From Anniella stebbinsi (Eukaryota; Chordata; Lepidosauria; Squamata; Anniellidae), in the NCBI GenBank assembly GCA_029215795.1, contig JARDYH010000001.1:405393154-405457153 (forward strand): DNA of 64,000 bases, in the 5' to 3' direction. Of the stretch, positions 43,561 to 54,405 are shown in pieces. The number at the start of each line of letters is the position of its first letter. Position 1 is the first letter of the stretch. A model generated the notes under the pieces. The model did not search any database. It was given only the letters and a program-made list of their open reading frames with translations, and was not told the origin of the DNA. A program made the translations under genes and the position numbers.

Positions 43561-44814
43561 TTTAGAATGCTACAATGCTGAAATTCCTAGGAAAAGTCCC
43601 CGAACCTACACTTTGTACACCAGAGAACATTCAAAATTTTACAGAAGAAGTGAGGACAAACTCATGGCTACCAGGGTGGCCTTTGGTTCCAACTTCCCCT
43701 AAGAGTTTCTTTCTGCTCTTGGCAATTTTTGCGGCTGGCCCTCAAGGGCAGTAAACAGGAAGATGTAAAGGTGCATCCCTCTGCATAAACTACCAGATGC
43801 AAGCAAGCCAAGGTCAGGGTTGGGGTTCAGGGTCAGTCCCTTTTGCCTTTTTTGCAGAGCGTCAACAGCACAGTCCAAAGCCCTGTGTCTAAAGAACACT
43901 GCATTGGACAAGCCCAAGTGGTCAGTTGGGGGCAGTGAGTCACTCCGGACAGGCCTTTCTGCTACTCTTCCCCTTCCAGGGACCTTCTGGTAGTTTCTTT
44001 GGGCTGCATTTGAAGGAAAGGAGAGCTACAGGCAGCTCTTTTCAAATATCCTCCCATCGGTTGCCATTGGCTGCCATTGGCTACCACCTACAAGTGTCAG
44101 GAGGGACAGCAGAAATATTGGAGCACTGGCTTAGAAAAGCTTCAGAGAAATTATCGGACATAACTTCCCGACTGTGTGGGTGTGAAAACGGATACCTCAC
44201 ATGGTGTGTGTGGGTGGGTGTGTGGGGGGAAACAATGGCAACAAAAGATAGATGAATCATAAAATTGACTTGGACGGAGGACCTGGATACCTGGATATCT
44301 GAGCAAGGAAGAACAAAGGTTTCCCAACGTTGCTGCAAGTGAGAAGAAGTGGAATCCTGCTCACAAGAAGTCACCCATGCGCCCCGCTGTTCCTCCCTTC
44401 AGCCCCCCACCAGCCCTCCTAGAGCGGTGAGACAGAGCGGCCAAGAGGGTCCTGGCGGAAGCTGAGCACCAGCCCTCTCCGAGGACTAGAAAGAGAGGGG
44501 AAAAGAATAGGCCAGATGATGCTAGAATCCCTGTCATGGTGCTGAAATGTAAGCTGTGGGCAAGCAGGAAAGAGGTAGACACTTGCCTTGGACATGAAAA
44601 GGTCCCTGCTCTTTCCCAGTTTGGTCAGCAAAGATCTCCTCGCCTCTCAAATGGATCCTGACCATCCCCCCCCGAAGTACCAGAACACCCTCTCAAACAC
44701 CTGTACCATCACTTCTCTCCCTTTCAAAACCTTTCTCAAACCCAAGAAAGTTTTGACTCCGCCCCCCAGGCCCCATGCTGAAGGTGCTGAGGATGCTACA
44801 GCATCTGTCTTCTT
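43561..44814. other. unassigned non-coding sequence
   Basis: No gene or classified repeat recognised. A short TG-rich stretch lies near 44,203-44,228. Confidence 0.4.
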
Positions 44815-45160
44815 GTTATCATATTTATTTATTTATTTATTTATTTATTACTGTAAAATAGACAACAGTTCTCTGGGTGGCCCACAAAAATTTAAACCCT
44901 TAAATACAACATGATAAAACATAATATAAACCCTTTTAAAGTTTTAAACAAAATAAAACCAGAGTGATCTAAAAAAGACAACAACAGAAACTGAAAGACT
45001 AAAATGCCTGGGAGGATAAGACCACAATGTAAGTGCCAGGCGAGCCTCTATGGGGAGCTCATCCTGCAACAGAGGTGCCATCACTGAAAAGTCTCTCTCC
45101 CTTGTAGCCACTACCTCACCATATTGAGGGGGGTACCTGGAGGAGAACCTCTGAAGATGA
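44815..45160 (-). mobile_element. L2-type LINE 3' end, antisense
   Basis: (TTTA)n at 44,824-44,850, then AACAGTTCTCTGGGTGGCCC, AT-rich 3' UTR, and a more GC-rich region with AAAGTCTCTCTCCCTTGTAG and CCACTACCTCACC, which matches the coding/UTR boundary area of L2-type repeats in reptiles. Confidence 0.55.
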
Positions 45161-45229
45161 CCTTAGGGTCCGGGCAAGTATTTATGCACAGATTACCTTC
45201 ACCTTTGGCATTCCTCTCGGTAGCTTTTT

Positions 45230-45415
45230 ACCACAGTCAAGGAGCTTAGATTGACACAGATAGTTTTTATCCTCACAGCAACCCTGTGAGGTAGGTTAGG
45301 CTGAGAAAGGAAGGAAAAGAGAGTGTCTCGCTAAGGACCACCCAGTAGGCCTCATGGCAAAGAGGAGATTTGCACCTGGGTCTCCCCAGTTTACTGTAAC
45401 CACTATGCAACGCTC
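45230..45415 (-). mobile_element. MIR-like tRNA-derived SINE, antisense
   Basis: TTATCCTCACAGCAACCCTG, TGAGGTAGGTTAGGCTGAGA, CCACCCAGTAGG and GATTTGCACCTGGGTCTCCC form the order of an antisense MIR or MIR-like SINE core, ending near a B-box-like TTGCACCTGGGTCTC. Confidence 0.65.
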
Positions 45416-46280
45416 TCCCTCTCCTCGCCTGCTCTGAACTGGTCACTCAGGCCCAAGGGCTGGCAAGTGGAAGACCAGTAGTCAGAAAGAGAGTCCGGTG
45501 CCTCCTGCAGCAATGGTGTTACCTGGGCTGAGGGTGTGGAAGGACAGCGACTTCTTGGCCTGAATCGCCCGTGGTTCCCTCCCACCCCCACCTAGAAACA
45601 CCTAGTGGCAGAGCCACCGGGTCTGATCTTCCTAGCTTCCCATTCTTGATTATTTTCCTCTGTTGTCTCCTACCATTGACAAAAAGTAGACTGTAAGCCA
45701 TTTGGAGCAAGGAGCTGCCTAATTAATTGGCACATTTATATCCCGATGCCATCTGTCCTGAAAGACCGACAAGGCATCTCACCAATGATTTGAAATCCAC
45801 AATGCAGCCTAAAACAACCAGCTAACGTGTTTCAAATCACCATAAACAAACAGCAGAATTCAGAGATAGAATGGGGTGTCAGCTCAAGTGATGCAAAGAG
45901 ACCCCCACCCCAGGTATCAGCATAAAATCGGAAGGACCCCAAAGGCTCTGCAAATGGAATGGCGTCGCCTGGCGCCTAAATGCTAACAGAGGAGACTGGG
46001 TAAGAAGCTCCTCCCAGGAGGGAGACTTCTCACCCTAGCATCCCAGAAGACCCTCTCCTGTGACCCAGAAGGTGGAGGGTCCTTGAGCCGGGCTCCAGCG
46101 GAAAACTGTACAGTGCAAGGAGTCTCCTAAGGGACAAGGCATTGCAAAGGCTTATGGGGAAAGGCCCCGTAGGCTGATGGTCCTCCACAAACAAGGAGAA
46201 CTTTGACCTGGAGCACAGCCCCCCCCCCCCCAGACACTCCACCTTGTGCAAGGAGAGAAAGATCAGCTTCATGGATTACC
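45416..46280. other. unassigned non-coding sequence
   Basis: No gene or classified repeat recognised. C run at about 46,220-46,231. Confidence 0.4.
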
Positions 46281-46365
46281 AGGGGTGGTCCTCCAGATGC
46301 TGTTGGACTCCAATTCCCATCAGCCCTAGCCAGTATGGCCAATGGGAGGGCCCAGCAGTTGGCCC
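46281..46365. repeat. palindromic interspersed repeat, copy 3 (left half)
   Basis: GGGGTGGTCCTCCAGATGCT, GTTGGACTCCAATTCCCATC, then AGCCAGTATGGCCAATGG. It is the left half of the foldback repeat seen at 35,090; the right half is missing. Confidence 0.7.
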
Positions 46366-46804
46366 CACTACAAATACACAGATCCATCCAGGTCCTTGAA
46401 GTCCAAGTGCGGGTTTTCTCTTTTACTATCCCTGATCCTTGAAAAGAGTCCAGCTCTGGGCTCTTGGAACTAAGACAAAGATCCTCTCCACTCTGCACAA
46501 GCAAAACAGTCAGTGAACATGTGTGTGTGTCTAGAATAAAACAGAGCCTTCTTGATTCGTTTATAAATAGAAGGCTCAAATTAAAAAGCTAGTCTGCTCC
46601 CCAGATGCTTGTATGGTCAGAAGACAGGCTGCCAGTTTGGGAGGGATTTGCATTGGGAAGCCAAGTTGCGTTTGTGAGGCCAGGGAAAGACCACTGGCTC
46701 CCTTCCCACCACCCTGCTCTTGGGTCTGTACTGGCTGTGGCCACGTTTTAAACACAAGGCGCTTGCAGGTTTAGATGGGTGAGGCTCTGCTCAAGCCTTG
46801 TCTC
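46366..46804. other. unassigned non-coding sequence
   Basis: No gene or classified repeat recognised. Confidence 0.4.
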
Positions 46805-46985
46805 AGCAGGGAAGAGTTGGAGCTCAGTGGTCAGACACTGGGCCATTCATAAGTTAAAAGAAACAATGGCAGGACACAGGCTGGGCAGAGATGCTGAAGC
46901 TGCATCCTGCGTTGCAAGGCCTTCCTTGAGTGGGGGGTTGGTCTAGCTGACCTCGCATGTCCCTGCTAACTCTGTAATTCTACCA
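46805..46985 (+). mobile_element. tRNA-derived SINE, degraded
   Basis: GGAGCTCAGTGGTCAGACAC is an altered tRNA head, and the end TTGGTCTAGCTGACCTCGCA matches SINE 3' halves. The middle is poorly preserved. Confidence 0.4.
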
Positions 46986-47354
46986 TCACAGCTGGCTAAA
47001 GATCAGCTCCTTCACCATTCATTATTCCAGAGTGACTCATTCCTAGGAAAAGAGAGCCTGGCCTGGAATCCTTGAGGAGAGTCGGTGGATGCTGGGCTCA
47101 AGGGGACTTCCCTCTGTCCCTACGTTATGTGTGCCGAGGTTCAGTGCTGACTGATGCTGAGCCTGGAGCTGGGGCTCAGCCTGGTGAGCTCCAGCACAAT
47201 CTCAATCTCGACATCCTGGGGTTTCATTGTAAAAGGTGACAGGCAACAAGCTACATGGCTACCCCCAAACATTAGGAGATGCCCCCAGAACATGTTTGGA
47301 AGTTCAGCCTGCTCCCACAGAGATCGTGCGTCACAAGCCCTGCTCTGGGGGCTA

Positions 47355-47580
47355 CTGCCTTCACCAGTGAGACAAGTAGCAACCAGAGATGGGGCCTTTT
47401 AAATGGCGGCACCACAGTTATGGGAGCGGCTGAGGTGAACACAGCTTTATTCACTTAATGCTTTTGATGGGTGATTGATTTCATTCTTGCTGTTTCAATG
47501 TATTTGCACCTATTTCTTATTTTGTGTTGTGGTTTTTAATCTTTTATTGTTTTAATCTAATGATAGATTTGGGGGGGGGG
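47355..47580 (+). mobile_element. L2-type LINE, 3' end
   Basis: A broken coding part resembles the L2 C-terminal signature (GAF, a stop, then MAAPQLWERL, where AFSVAAP..WNSL is expected). A T-rich 3' UTR follows with GTTTTAATCTAATGATAG. The tail is replaced by a G run at about 47,571-47,581. Confidence 0.55.
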
Positions 47581-47979
47581 GTCTGTGTGTCCGTCCCTTC
47601 CCTTCCCTCGGACGTTTCTGCTGAAAGGTAGGACAGGTGGTTTTTTTTTTTACATAAATAAAATAAATGAACTACTTGTTGTTTAGCTTTTGTCTTTACA
47701 CACATTTGTTCTGTTGCCATCATCAGCATGGCCTCGAAGGGTCATGCGGGGTTTTATACTGGAGCAGAGCTGGACCCCGGGAGGTCAGAGGTGCAGTCTA
47801 AACTGAACATGTGTAGGGCAGACACCCCTCTCCTCAAATCTGTGCAAAAGATCTGCGCTTGGCAGAGTGTTCTGCTGGCTCCATCCTATAAGCAGCTGGA
47901 GTAAAGGACATGGGGTGGGAGAGAGAGAGAGACTTTTCATCATGAAGTGGAGCGAATGCTGGCTCCGTGGCTCCGTCCC

Positions 47980-48230
47980 TCAGTGAGTCCACCTTCCCCC
48001 TGTCCTTGTCACTGGCTGCTCTTCCTCATCATCGCTCCCACAATGGCGTCTCCTGCTCCTCCTGCTCCTCTTGCTCCTCTCCAACACCTCCGTTGTCTGT
48101 GGCAGAGCAAGAGGCAGGTGGACATGCAGGTGAGGAGGAGGAGCAAGGCCAGGGGTCTCTTGTCACTGGGCCTCTGCTGGGATATGGGTCTTCGGCAGGT
48201 GCCTGAGCAGGCCTGCCCTCAATGTTGGCC
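47980..48230 (+). repeat. unclassified interspersed repeat, copy 3
   Basis: Contains CTGCTCTTCCTCATCATCGC, a CTCCTCCTGCTCCTCTTGCT triplet-rich part, and AAGAGGCAGGTGGACATGCA. It matches copies 1 and 2 in order. A further shared part (GTCTCTTGTCACTGGGCCTC) is present on the minus strand of copy 1 in changed form. Confidence 0.5.
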
Positions 48231-48571
48231 CTGAGTATAATTCCCAACCCCCTGAAAGGGGCCCTGGGCAAAGAAGCAGCAACACCAGAAGCAACTCTCC
48301 ATTCTCTGGAGAGTTGGGGAAACTGGGCTCTTATTTGCACAATGCTCTGTGGCAGACAGGCTGCGTGATTAATGGTGAGCTCTTGGTGAAGTACTATGGC
48401 CTTGCTGCGCGGCACACGGGGAGAGTAACAGGGTGGGGGAAGGCCGTTCAACCTGGCCTTATCATCACCAGCACCTTGAATCAGAGGCCAGATTTATGCA
48501 ATCTTCATGAGGACTAGAAAGCAGCCTGTGCAACTCAGAGGCCATTTCTTTTGAAGGCAGAGAAGCACATG

Positions 48572-48572
<1 letters not shown>
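48231..48572. other. unassigned non-coding sequence
   Basis: No gene or classified repeat recognised. Confidence 0.4.

Positions 48573-48603
<31 letters not shown>
48573..48603. repeat. (GA)n microsatellite
   Basis: About 15 GA units, directly visible. Confidence 0.95.
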
Positions 48604-48606
<3 letters not shown>

Positions 48607-49453
48607 TAAAATAGATGGAAGGTTAAAGCCAGGAGACTGCAAAGAAGGGCAGCCATTTGCCTCATTCTCCATTGTTTTCAAGACTGGCCCACTGATTGGC
48701 CTCAAACATTTTGCATGCATATATCCCAAAGCCCATCTCTAGTGAAATACAAGACGGAAAGAGGTGTGGAAGAGACATCTTGCTAAGCGAACTTGGCAGC
48801 TGTCTGAGGATACAGACCCAAGGCAAATATATCTGTAGCTTAACTTCTTGCATGTTCTATGGACATTATCCTACGTTCTATGGACATTATTGAAAGGGAG
48901 GCGGAGTCACACTATATGTTAAAAGTACTTATCCCTGCACAGAAATGCAAGAGGATGAGCCTGGGAGCCCCATCGAGAGCATCTGGATTAAAAGAAATGG
49001 GGAAAGGAATAAAAGGAGCAGGATAGTCGGAGTCTACTACTGACCACCCAATCAAGGAGAAGATGAGGATGAAACTTTTGAAAAGCAAATTGCCAGTGTT
49101 TCAAGGAAATCCAATGTAGTAGTAATGGGGGACTTCAATTACCCCAATATCTGTTGAGAGACAAATTCTGCCAAAAGTGGCCCCTCCAAAAAATTCCTGA
49201 CACATGTGGCTGATAACTTTCTCCTACAGAAAGTAGAGGAAGGAACTAGAGGAACGCTATCCTTGACTTGATACTGACCAGTAGGGATGATTTAGTGGAT
49301 AAAGTGGCAGATACAGGAACTCTGAGGGAAAGTGAGCACATCATACTTGAGTTCTTGATTTTAAAGGAAGCAAAAGCTGTGTAGCCAAACGCACACTCTG
49401 GATTTCAGGAAAGCTGATTTTAATAAACTCAGAACTATGATAAGTAAGGCCCC

Positions 49454-49816
49454 ATGGCAAGTGACCCTAATGAAAAAAGGAGTTCAAGATGGGTGGTAGT
49501 TTTTAAAAAAGGAAATTTTAAAGGCGCAATTACAAACAATTCCAACAAGGAAAAAAGAAGACAACAGAATAAACCAATGAGGATCCACAAAAAGCTTAGA
49601 GATGAAATGAAAATAAAAAAGGATACATATAGGAAGTGGAAGGAAGGCCAGGCTACAAAAGAAGAGTACAAACAAGTAGCACAGAAGTGCCAGAATGGTA
49701 TCAGGAAGGCTAAAGCTGAGAAGGAGCTGAGGCTAGCTAGGGATGCTAAAAGCAATAAAAAAGCTTTCTTCAGATGCGTGAATAGTAAAAGACAGAGGAA
49801 AGAAATGGTGGTTTAA
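49454..49816 (+). pseudogene. CR1 ORF2 linker remnant, 120 codons
   Basis: A basic, helix-rich segment between endonuclease and RT. Blocks such as KLRDEMKIKKDTYRKWKEGQ and AKAEKELRLARDAKSNKKAF are typical of the CR1 linker. It ends at a stop just before the RT N-terminal segment. Confidence 0.8.
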
Positions 49817-49847
49817 CTGATTCATGAGGATGGCAAATTGGTAACAG

Positions 49848-50114
49848 TTGACAAAGAAAAGGCCGAAGTACTCAATTCCTACTTTGGCTCAGTCTTCTCT
49901 CAAAAGTGGGTCTATGACCCCCCCTGGAAAAAGTGAAGTACAAGCTGAAGGGGCAGGATTGCAGTTTGAGATTGATAAACAAATGGTCAAGGAACACCTA
50001 ATTTCTTTGAATGAGTTCAAATCTCCAGGGCCCAACGAACTGCATCCCAGAGTAATAAAGGAGCTGGCAGAAGAACTCTCAGAACTACTCTCTTTTATCT
50101 TTGCGAAATCATAG
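49848..50114 (+). pseudogene. CR1 ORF2 RT N-terminal remnant, 88 codons
   Basis: Contains FKSPGPNELHPRVIKELAEE, the conserved RT N-terminal block (SPGPD.LHP.VLKELA). It is separated from the next open segment by stops at about 50,115 and a shift near 50,200. Confidence 0.85.
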
Positions 50115-50278
50115 AAGATGGGTGAAGTGCTGGACGACTGGAGGAGGGCTGCTGTTGTCCCTATCTTCAAAAAAGGCAAAAAGGAGGAACCTGGGAACTC
50201 AGTCTGACATCCATCCCTGGGAAAATATTGGAGCAGATTATAAAGAAGTAAATCTGTAAACACCTTGAAAACAATGCA

Positions 50279-51376
50279 GTGATGACTAGAAGCCAGAATG
50301 GATTTGTCAAGAACAAATCCTGTCAGACTAATCTGATCTCATTTTTTGATCGGGTAAACTCCCTTGTGGACTGTGGGAATGCTGTGGATATAGTATATCT
50401 TGACTTCAGCAAAGCTTTTGACAAAGTGCCCCATGACATTCTGATTAACAAACTAGTGAAAAGTGGGCTAGATGGAACAACTATTAGGTGGATCCACAGT
50501 TTGCTACAGAATCGGACTCAAAGAGTGCTTATCAATGGTACCGTTTCACACTGGGGGGAGGTAACGAGCGGGGTACCTCAGAGCTCAGTCCTGGGCCCAG
50601 TGCTCTTCATTGTTTTTATTAATGATTTGGATGAGGAGGTGCAGGGAATGCTTATCAAATTTGCAGATGACACAAAATTGGGTGGGATCACTAATACCCT
50701 GGAAGACAGAAACAAACTCCAATGTGATCTTGATAGGCTGGAGTGCTGGGCTGAAAACAACAGAATGAAATTTCATAGGGATAAATGCCAAGTTCTACAC
50801 CTAGGAAAAAGAAACCACATGCATAGTTACAAGATGGGGGATACTTGGCTCAGCAATACGACAAGCGAGAAGGATCTTGGAATTGTTGGAGATCACAAGC
50901 TGAATATGAGCCAACAGTGTGATGTGGTTGCAAAAAAAGCAAATGCTATTTTGGGCTGCATTAATAGAAGTATAGCTTCCAAATCGTGCGAGGTACTGGT
51001 TCCCCTCTATTCGGCACTGGTTAGGCCCCATCTTGAGTATTGCATCCAGTTCTGGGCACCACACTTCAAGAAGTATGCAGACAATCTGGAGTGTGTTCAG
51101 AGGAGGGCAATGGGGATGATTAGGGGTCTGGAAACAAAGCCCTATGAAGAGAGATTGAAAGAACTGGGCATGTTTAGCCTGGAGAAGAGAAGATTGAGGG
51201 GAAACATGATAGCATTCTTCAAATCCTTGAAAGGTTGTCACACAGAGGAGGGCCACGATCTCTTCTCGATTAACCCAGAATGCAAGACACGGAATAATGG
51301 GCTCAAGTTACAGGAAGCCAGATTCCGGCTGGACATCCGGAAAAACTTCCTGACTGTTAGAGCAGTACGACACTGA
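50279..51376 (+). pseudogene. CR1 ORF2 RT and C-terminus, 365 codons open
   Basis: Blocks in order: SQNGFVKNKSCQTNLISFFD, YLDFSKAFDKVPHDILINKL, GVPQSSVLGPVLFIVFINDL, the catalytic box [58 protein letters not shown], and the C-terminal LDIRKNFLTVRAV. The PQGS motif reads PQSS. FADD is intact. The first ATG is internal, since the RT begins upstream of it. It is the best-preserved RT in the window. Confidence 0.9.
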
Positions 51377-51544
51377 AACCCATGACCTAGGGTGGTGGTG
51401 GGCTCTCCCACACTAGAGGCATTCAAGAGGCAGCTGGACAACCATCTGTCAGGGATGCTTTAAAGTAGATTCCTGCATTGAGCAGGGGGTTGGACTCGAT
51501 GGCCTTATAGGCCCCTTCCAACTCTACTATTCTATGATTCTATC

Positions 51545-51640
51545 ACAATCCATACAAGAACCCTGTAAGGTGGGCCACTACGGTCATCTCCATTTTGCAA
51601 GTGGGAAGAGTTGTTGCTTAGCGAGCCTCTCATTCAAAGC
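51545..51640. repeat. possible MIR-like SINE fragment
   Basis: ACCCTGTAAGGTGGGCCACT, ATCTCCATTTTGCAAGTGGG and AGAG follow the order of a MIR core region. Short and diverged. Confidence 0.35.
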
Positions 51641-52199
51641 TGTCTCGTGAGCTTAGATGGCAAAATTCCCTTCAGCTTTCCTGGAAAATAATCCATCCCT
51701 TGCAAGATTTCATGGAAAATACTAAAACAGAAGCTCTGTCGATCCCTCACCTTTTGAAATTAAAAAGCTAGAGGTTACTTTGACAAGAGGGATATTTTTT
51801 TGGGCAGTGGGGGGACTTGCTAATAGAGGCAGGAGAGGCCTTAGGGGCATTCCCTTCCCTGGAAATGCTGTGAAGGGGAAGGAGGAGGAGGAGGAAATCC
51901 TGCCATGAAACAGCATCATGGCTCAGGGTCTCTTCCCCCCTCCCCGGCAGTATGTTTGGCTGTGCTGCTTTTAAAGCAAATACCAACACTAGATCATAAT
52001 ATTGGGCTGAGCCATGGAGAGGCTGCAGAAGAAGCAGCTGTGGGGAGAGGAGAGGCAGGTTGTCTATTAGCCAAGCAACTGGGTTCCATTTGCTTTGATT
52101 CTGAGCAGAAAAGCCCCAGGTCTTAGTAAGCAGCCTCAAAAAGAACGGTGGGGAGAGCATGAAGCGGAGGAGGAAGAAGAAGGTAACTGAAAAATGGTC
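51641..52199. other. unassigned non-coding sequence
   Basis: No gene or classified repeat recognised. A GGA-rich patch lies near 51,878-51,895. Confidence 0.4.
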
Positions 52200-52375
52200 C
52201 GTCACTAATTATATCCTGATGCTTTTGCTGCTTAAGTGTTTAAATCACAAGTGACAGTTGCAAATCAATCGTGTTCTTTATCGGGGAGCTTTACATGAAA
52301 TATTCAGGCGCTGGGAAAGCTGGGCATTCATTCTGATCAGTAATTTGACAAGAATCCATTAAAATAAACAGGGGG
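52200..52375. other. candidate conserved non-coding element
   Basis: A non-repetitive AT-rich stretch with TCACTAATTATATCCTGATG, GTTTAAATCACAAGTGACAG, CAAATCAATCGTG and TTTGACAAGAATCCATTAAA. No resemblance to any repeat in the window. Confidence 0.3.
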
Positions 52376-53034
52376 AGGGGGCCGCTCAGCCCCCTGAGGA
52401 GCTACATTAGTCCAGGAGGGGTTTCATGGCAGGTGTGTGCATGTGTGTGTGTGTGGGGGGGGGGGAGAAGGAATCTCTGTGCAAAAACCCATTTTGGAAT
52501 TTGCATCATTAGGAACCGCCTCCCAATGCCAACGCTTTGCAGTTGACCGACGTCCATTTATGCAGCACCTGTTTGTAAAGCACAGGCTGCAAAATTCTAC
52601 CTAGAATGAGCAATGTCCAAGGACCATAAGTCGAGGGTTGGGGGGAGAGACAGAGGGGATGTTTAGAGGAAGGAACCTTTTCCACAGAGGATTCCCCCAC
52701 CCGTTCTGCACAGCCACGAATGGAAACCTGCTAGAGATTTCCCTTAAATATGAACCGTGAACAAGAGTTTGTTGACATTAGTGTCAGGACAGAGAACAAA
52801 TTAGCTCATTTCACATTTCAGTGTAAACTTAGCAAATTCATTTTTGAACCTAAATATGAACTGGAATTTGCACAAAGCTTCATGCGGGTTTAAGATACAT
52901 GAATGTTCGTAGTCTGATGCAGAATGGGGACAGAACGAACTTAGTACTGGAAAAATGAGAAGCTGGGGGGAATGGAATTTGACTGTTGCTAGTCTGTCCC
53001 TACATCATAACGTTTCCACATGTGCTGGAGGGAA
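52376..53034. other. unassigned; short (TG)n and G run at 52,436-52,465
   Basis: No gene recognised. The stretch 52,740-52,930 is AT-rich and may be a degraded interspersed repeat. Confidence 0.4.
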
Positions 53035-53180
53035 ATAACGGAGTGCCGGTGCATGCAAAAGATGCCTAGTTCAATTCCCCCCCCGCCCCCCAGCATCACC
53101 CACTGGGAAAGACTTCAGAGTCCTGCTGCTAGTCAGAGAAGACCATTCTGGACTGATGGATCAGTGAACTGATTCACTTT
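53035..53180 (+). mobile_element. tRNA-derived SINE
   Basis: GTGCATGCAAAAGATGCCTA, then AGTTCAATTCC (B-box-like), a C run, CATCACCCACTGGGAAAGAC and GCTGCTAGTCAGAGAAGACC. This is the SINE order seen at 13.4 and 31.1 kb. Confidence 0.7.
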
Positions 53181-53184
53181 AGGG

Positions 53185-53620
53185 AGGGTTTGTAAATGCG
53201 CATCTGAATATTCTGCTAAAGATAGAGATGGAAAAGACTCTTTTTCAAAAAATACTTGAAGGTGGTTTGAAAGAGAGATCCCAGCTGCTACTGGAGGTTC
53301 AGGGAGTACACAGCGCACAGTTAAACTGTGGAATTTACTGCCACAAGTTGTAGTGATGGCCACCAATTTGGATGACTTCAAAAAAGGGATTAGATAATTT
53401 AATGAAGGGAAAGGTGATCAATGGCTCCTAATCCTGATGGTTATGCACTACCTCCAGTATCAGAGGCAGTGAGCGTATGTACACTAGTTGCTGAGGAACA
53501 TGGGCAGGAGGGTGCTGTTGCACTCATGTCCACTGTGCGTTGACCACTGTGTGAACAGAATGTGGAACTAGACGGACTCTTGGTTGGATCCAGCATGGCT
53601 CTTCTGATGTTCTTATGAGT
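53185..53620 (+). mobile_element. CR1-group LINE family 2, coding end and 3' end
   Basis: The coding remnant at about 53,325-53,395 reads LWNLLPQVVVMATNLDDFKK, the post-RT signature of CR1-group LINEs (WN.LP..VV..A.L..FK). It then runs TGATGGTTATGCACTACCTC, CAGTATCAGAGGCAGTGAGC and ends at CTTCTGATGTTCTTATGAG. This copy identifies the 3'-end fragments at 17.0, 19.1, 24.7, 26.3 and 54.1 kb as the same family. Confidence 0.8.
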
Positions 53621-54039
53621 AAGGAACTGGTCCCTGATCTCCAAGGCTCCAGATTCATGGGGCATCTGACAGTGATGTCCGTGTGCCCCTTTCCACCTAG
53701 ACAAGTTCTAAACTTCTAGTTCGGCTCTAAAAAGGAGAATTAGAAGCAGAACCTTTCATGCTATCACCTTCTAAATAAGGCACGGTGTGTGACTCTGTGT
53801 TTTGTTATTGCTATGTGCAACTGGACCATACTTTTGATGTGTTGCATTGAATAACATATGTAACTGGGGAAAATGTGTGACCTTAGCATAATCAATAACC
53901 CTCCACAATAACTCCAGCAACTGGGATTTGCATTGTGTTTGCGTCCAATCACAATGACTTGATTCTCCCTAATACGCTCAAGAACATAAGCTGTTTTGAC
54001 TTAACTCAGTTTGCCATTATTGGCCAACTCCAGGACTGT
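53621..54039. other. unassigned non-coding sequence
   Basis: No gene or classified repeat recognised. Confidence 0.4.
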
Positions 54040-54152
54040 GGCCATTCTAAGAGCTCCACCATGTCCTGCTTGTGGGCTTCCCTGGTGGATGGCTGGTTGG
54101 CCACCATGTGAACAGAGGGCTGGACGAGATGGACCCTTCTTATGTTCCCCTT
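54040..54152 (+). mobile_element. CR1-group LINE family 2, 3' end
   Basis: ATGTCCTGCTTGTGGGCTTC, TGGTTGGCCACCATGTGAAC, CTGGACGAGATGGACC and CTTCTTATGTTCC, in sense orientation. About 110 bases, 5'-truncated. Confidence 0.75.
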
Positions 54153-54176
54153 CTGGCCCCCATGACAATCCCAATA

Positions 54177-54266
54177 CCTATGCTGGAGAGCAGGCAGGGC
54201 GCTGTCCGACTACCTCCAGCACTCTTAAAATGTTGTGTCTGCCTTCTCACCTTATAAACATAAAAA
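54177..54266 (+). repeat. left copy of a 90-bp direct repeat
   Basis: From CCTATGCTGGAGAGCAGGCA to ATAAACATAAAAA. It recurs at 58,294-58,383 with five mismatches. The two copies bracket the chimeric CR1 and the palindrome. Confidence 0.85.
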
Positions 54267-54276
54267 GGGGGGGGGC

Positions 54277-54405
54277 AGTAAATAATTTGCATGCATGGGT
54301 AGAACTAGGCATGGCTGCTAGTGCATGGCGGCCTCCTACAAGGTCAGATGTAGCAAGGAACTCTCCATGCAAAGATTCTCCCTAAAAAGAAAAAAGGAAA
54401 GTCAA
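54277..54405 (+). repeat. non-CR1 leader joined to CR1 copy E
   Basis: From CAGTAAATAATTTGCATGCA to the CR1 junction at AAAGTCAAGGACAAATCC. It matches the complement of 23,508-23,635 with few differences, and the junction with CR1 is at the same base in both copies. Confidence 0.85.

Larger units (their letters stand above)
48893..51543 (+). mobile_element. CR1 LINE, longest copy (copy D)
   Basis: 5'-truncated within the endonuclease region of ORF2 and complete to the 3' end. It ends TACTATTCTATGATTCTATC, the CR1-type terminal repeat. Broken frames in order are: an endonuclease part (48,895-49,430, with VVMGDFNYPNI readable in one frame), a basic linker (49,454-49,816), the RT N-terminus (49,848-50,114), and an open RT-to-C-terminus frame (50,279-51,376). 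ORF1 and the 5' UTR are missing. It is unlikely to move now, because stops and frameshifts interrupt it before 50,279. Confidence 0.95.
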
